From: Gallaecimonas kandeliae | GTDB taxonomy: Bacteria; Pseudomonadota; Gammaproteobacteria; Enterobacterales; Gallaecimonadaceae | Direction of reading: 5' to 3' | Length of the DNA: 64,000 nt | NCBI RefSeq assembly: GCF_030450055.1 | Contig: NZ_CP118480.1 | Location: 434,001-498,000 of the forward strand | In this document: one piece after another, positions 63,188 to 64,000 of the stretch | Numbering within the stretch: the stretch's first letter is position 1 | How the letters are laid out: every line of letters begins with the position of its first letter | Notes under the pieces: generated by a model | The model's input: the letters and a program-made list of their open reading frames with translations, nothing else | Database searches by the model: none | Told to the model about the DNA's origin: nothing | Translations under genes and position numbers: made by a program

Positions 63188-64000
63188 ATGGAATTTTACT
63201 CTTCGCCGATGCAGTACTTATCCCAATTTTCGGGGCGTTCCGCCCTGGCCAGGCTGATCTACCCTGGCACCACATTCTACGCATTCAAGAAACGGCTCCT
63301 TTTTTGTGGCCGTAGCTTGGTGTTTGGCCGCGCCTATCGTCAGACCCTGGCGCTTTCGAACTCGCCGCACTTCCAGCCCGTGTTGCAGTTCCACCCCAAG
63401 ACGGTGGAGAAGGCGTTCCGCCCCTACCTGATGCGGGGCCTGAGCCCGGGAAGGCGCTTTGCCCGGTTGGCGAGCCATTACCGGCTGCTGGCCCAGCACT
63501 GGGACAGCGCCCAGCTGACCGCCTTCCTCAAGGACGGTGTCACCCTGGCCAGCATCGAGGGGCCGGACGGAAGGCCTCTTGAGGTGCGCCTGCAATACCT
63601 CAGCAGCTTCCAGCGGGAGGGTGAGCTGACGTTGACCCTGGTGGTGGAGGGAGAGGTCTTTTATTCCTCTACCTTTATCCTGGGAGAAGACGAGCAGGGC
63701 CGGACTGGCCTGCTGGTGGGCGGCCTGCAGGGGCCGGTGCGGGGCAGCGCTCTGGACGAGGCCTATATCCGTGACGTCACCCGCCACTGCCACGGGGTGA
63801 GGCCCAAGGCGCTGATGGTGCAGCTGCTGAGCATCCTGGCCCAGGCCTGGGGCTGCGACTTCATCCATGCGGTGTCCAACGAAGGCCATGTCTTTGCCAG
63901 CCGGCGCTACCGCCGCAAGCAGAAGCTGAAGACCGACTACGACAGCCTCTGGGCGGAATACGGCGGCGAAGCCCTGGAAGCCAGGCTGTGGCAATTGCCG
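63188..64000 (+). CDS. VirK/YbjX family protein (DUF535), partial
   Basis: The frame is open for 271 codons from the ATG at 63188 to the right edge, so the 3' end is missing. The DUF535 (VirK/YbjX) features are visible: an N-terminal basic region, LLVGGLQGPVRGS in the middle and the C-terminal HAVSNEGHVFASRRYRRK followed by DYDSLWAEYGGE. Family members are linked to envelope stress and antimicrobial peptide resistance, but the biochemical role is unknown. No good ribosome site precedes this ATG; ATG 63209 is an alternative start. Confidence 0.85.
   Translation, partial: MEFYSSPMQYLSQFSGRSALARLIYPGTTFYAFKKRLLFCGRSLVFGRAYRQTLALSNSPHFQPVLQFHPKTVEKAFRPYLMRGLSPGRRFARLASHYRLLAQHWDSAQLTAFLKDGVTLASIEGPDGRPLEVRLQYLSSFQREGELTLTLVVEGEVFYSSTFILGEDEQGRTGLLVGGLQGPVRGSALDEAYIRDVTRHCHGVRPKALMVQLLSILAQAWGCDFIHAVSNEGHVFASRRYRRKQKLKTDYDSLWAEYGGEALEARLWQLP

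Overview
The window is a stretch of chromosome from a high-GC gammaproteobacterium. It carries about sixty genes, nearly all housekeeping, and much of the gene order matches Escherichia coli: kdsC-kdsD / mlaFEDCB-ibaG-murA; degS-degQ-zapG / zapE; rplM-rpsI; sspAB; dolP-diaA-yraN-lpoA / rsmI; the full mraZ-to-lpxC division and cell-wall cluster; secA-mutT; nadC / pilABCD; coaE-zapD-yacG; ampDE; pdhR-aceEF-lpdA; purEK. A cytochrome bc1 operon (petABC), absent from E. coli, and a DciA-type gene plus an M23 peptidase where E. coli has secM point to a marine or environmental order (Aeromonas, Shewanella, Alteromonas or Gallaecimonas-like) rather than the Enterobacterales. A Gallaecimonas-like genus is my guess; the sequence alone does not prove it.

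Layout. 1-6,113: KDO synthesis genes on the minus strand, divergent from the Mla phospholipid-transport operon, IbaG and MurA. 6,121-10,301: the DegS/DegQ envelope proteases, ZapG and ZapE. 10,302-15,246: ribosomal proteins L13 and S9 with a structured leader, the bc1 complex, and SspA/SspB. 15,286-19,934: outer-membrane and peptidoglycan factors (DolP, DiaA, YraN, LpoA), RsmI and the RNase P RNA. 20,253-37,884: the dcw cluster, led by a clear MraZ operator and built from overlapping genes, ending with lpxC. 37,881-45,820: DciA, M23 peptidase, SecA, MutT, thioredoxin 2, cytochrome b561, a SulP transporter and a tandem universal stress protein. 45,964-51,391: nadC divergent from the type IV pilus genes pilA, pilB, pilC and pilD. 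51,388-54,341: coaE, zapD, yacG, ampD, ampE. 54,452-61,472: the PdhR-controlled pyruvate dehydrogenase genes. 61,573-64,000: purEK with a PurR operator, and a DUF535 gene that runs off the right edge.

The genes serve a few linked jobs: building the envelope (LPS, peptidoglycan, phospholipid balance), dividing the cell, exporting proteins, and central energy metabolism. Several regulatory sites can be read directly: the MraZ box, PdhR box, PurR box, a possible sigma-E -35 element before degQ, the L13 leader, and many intrinsic terminators.

I found no defence island, CRISPR array, prophage, transposase or tRNA, and no wholly new multi-gene system. The most unusual sequence features are local. 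A decayed duplication of the ftsW/murG junction created a 28-codon mini-ORF that keeps stop-start overlaps on both sides. murF has an exact 33-base in-frame tandem duplication. PurK lacks its usual C-terminal end. A possible pair of competing hairpins lies upstream of pilA, and an exported M23 peptidase sits in the secM position before secA.
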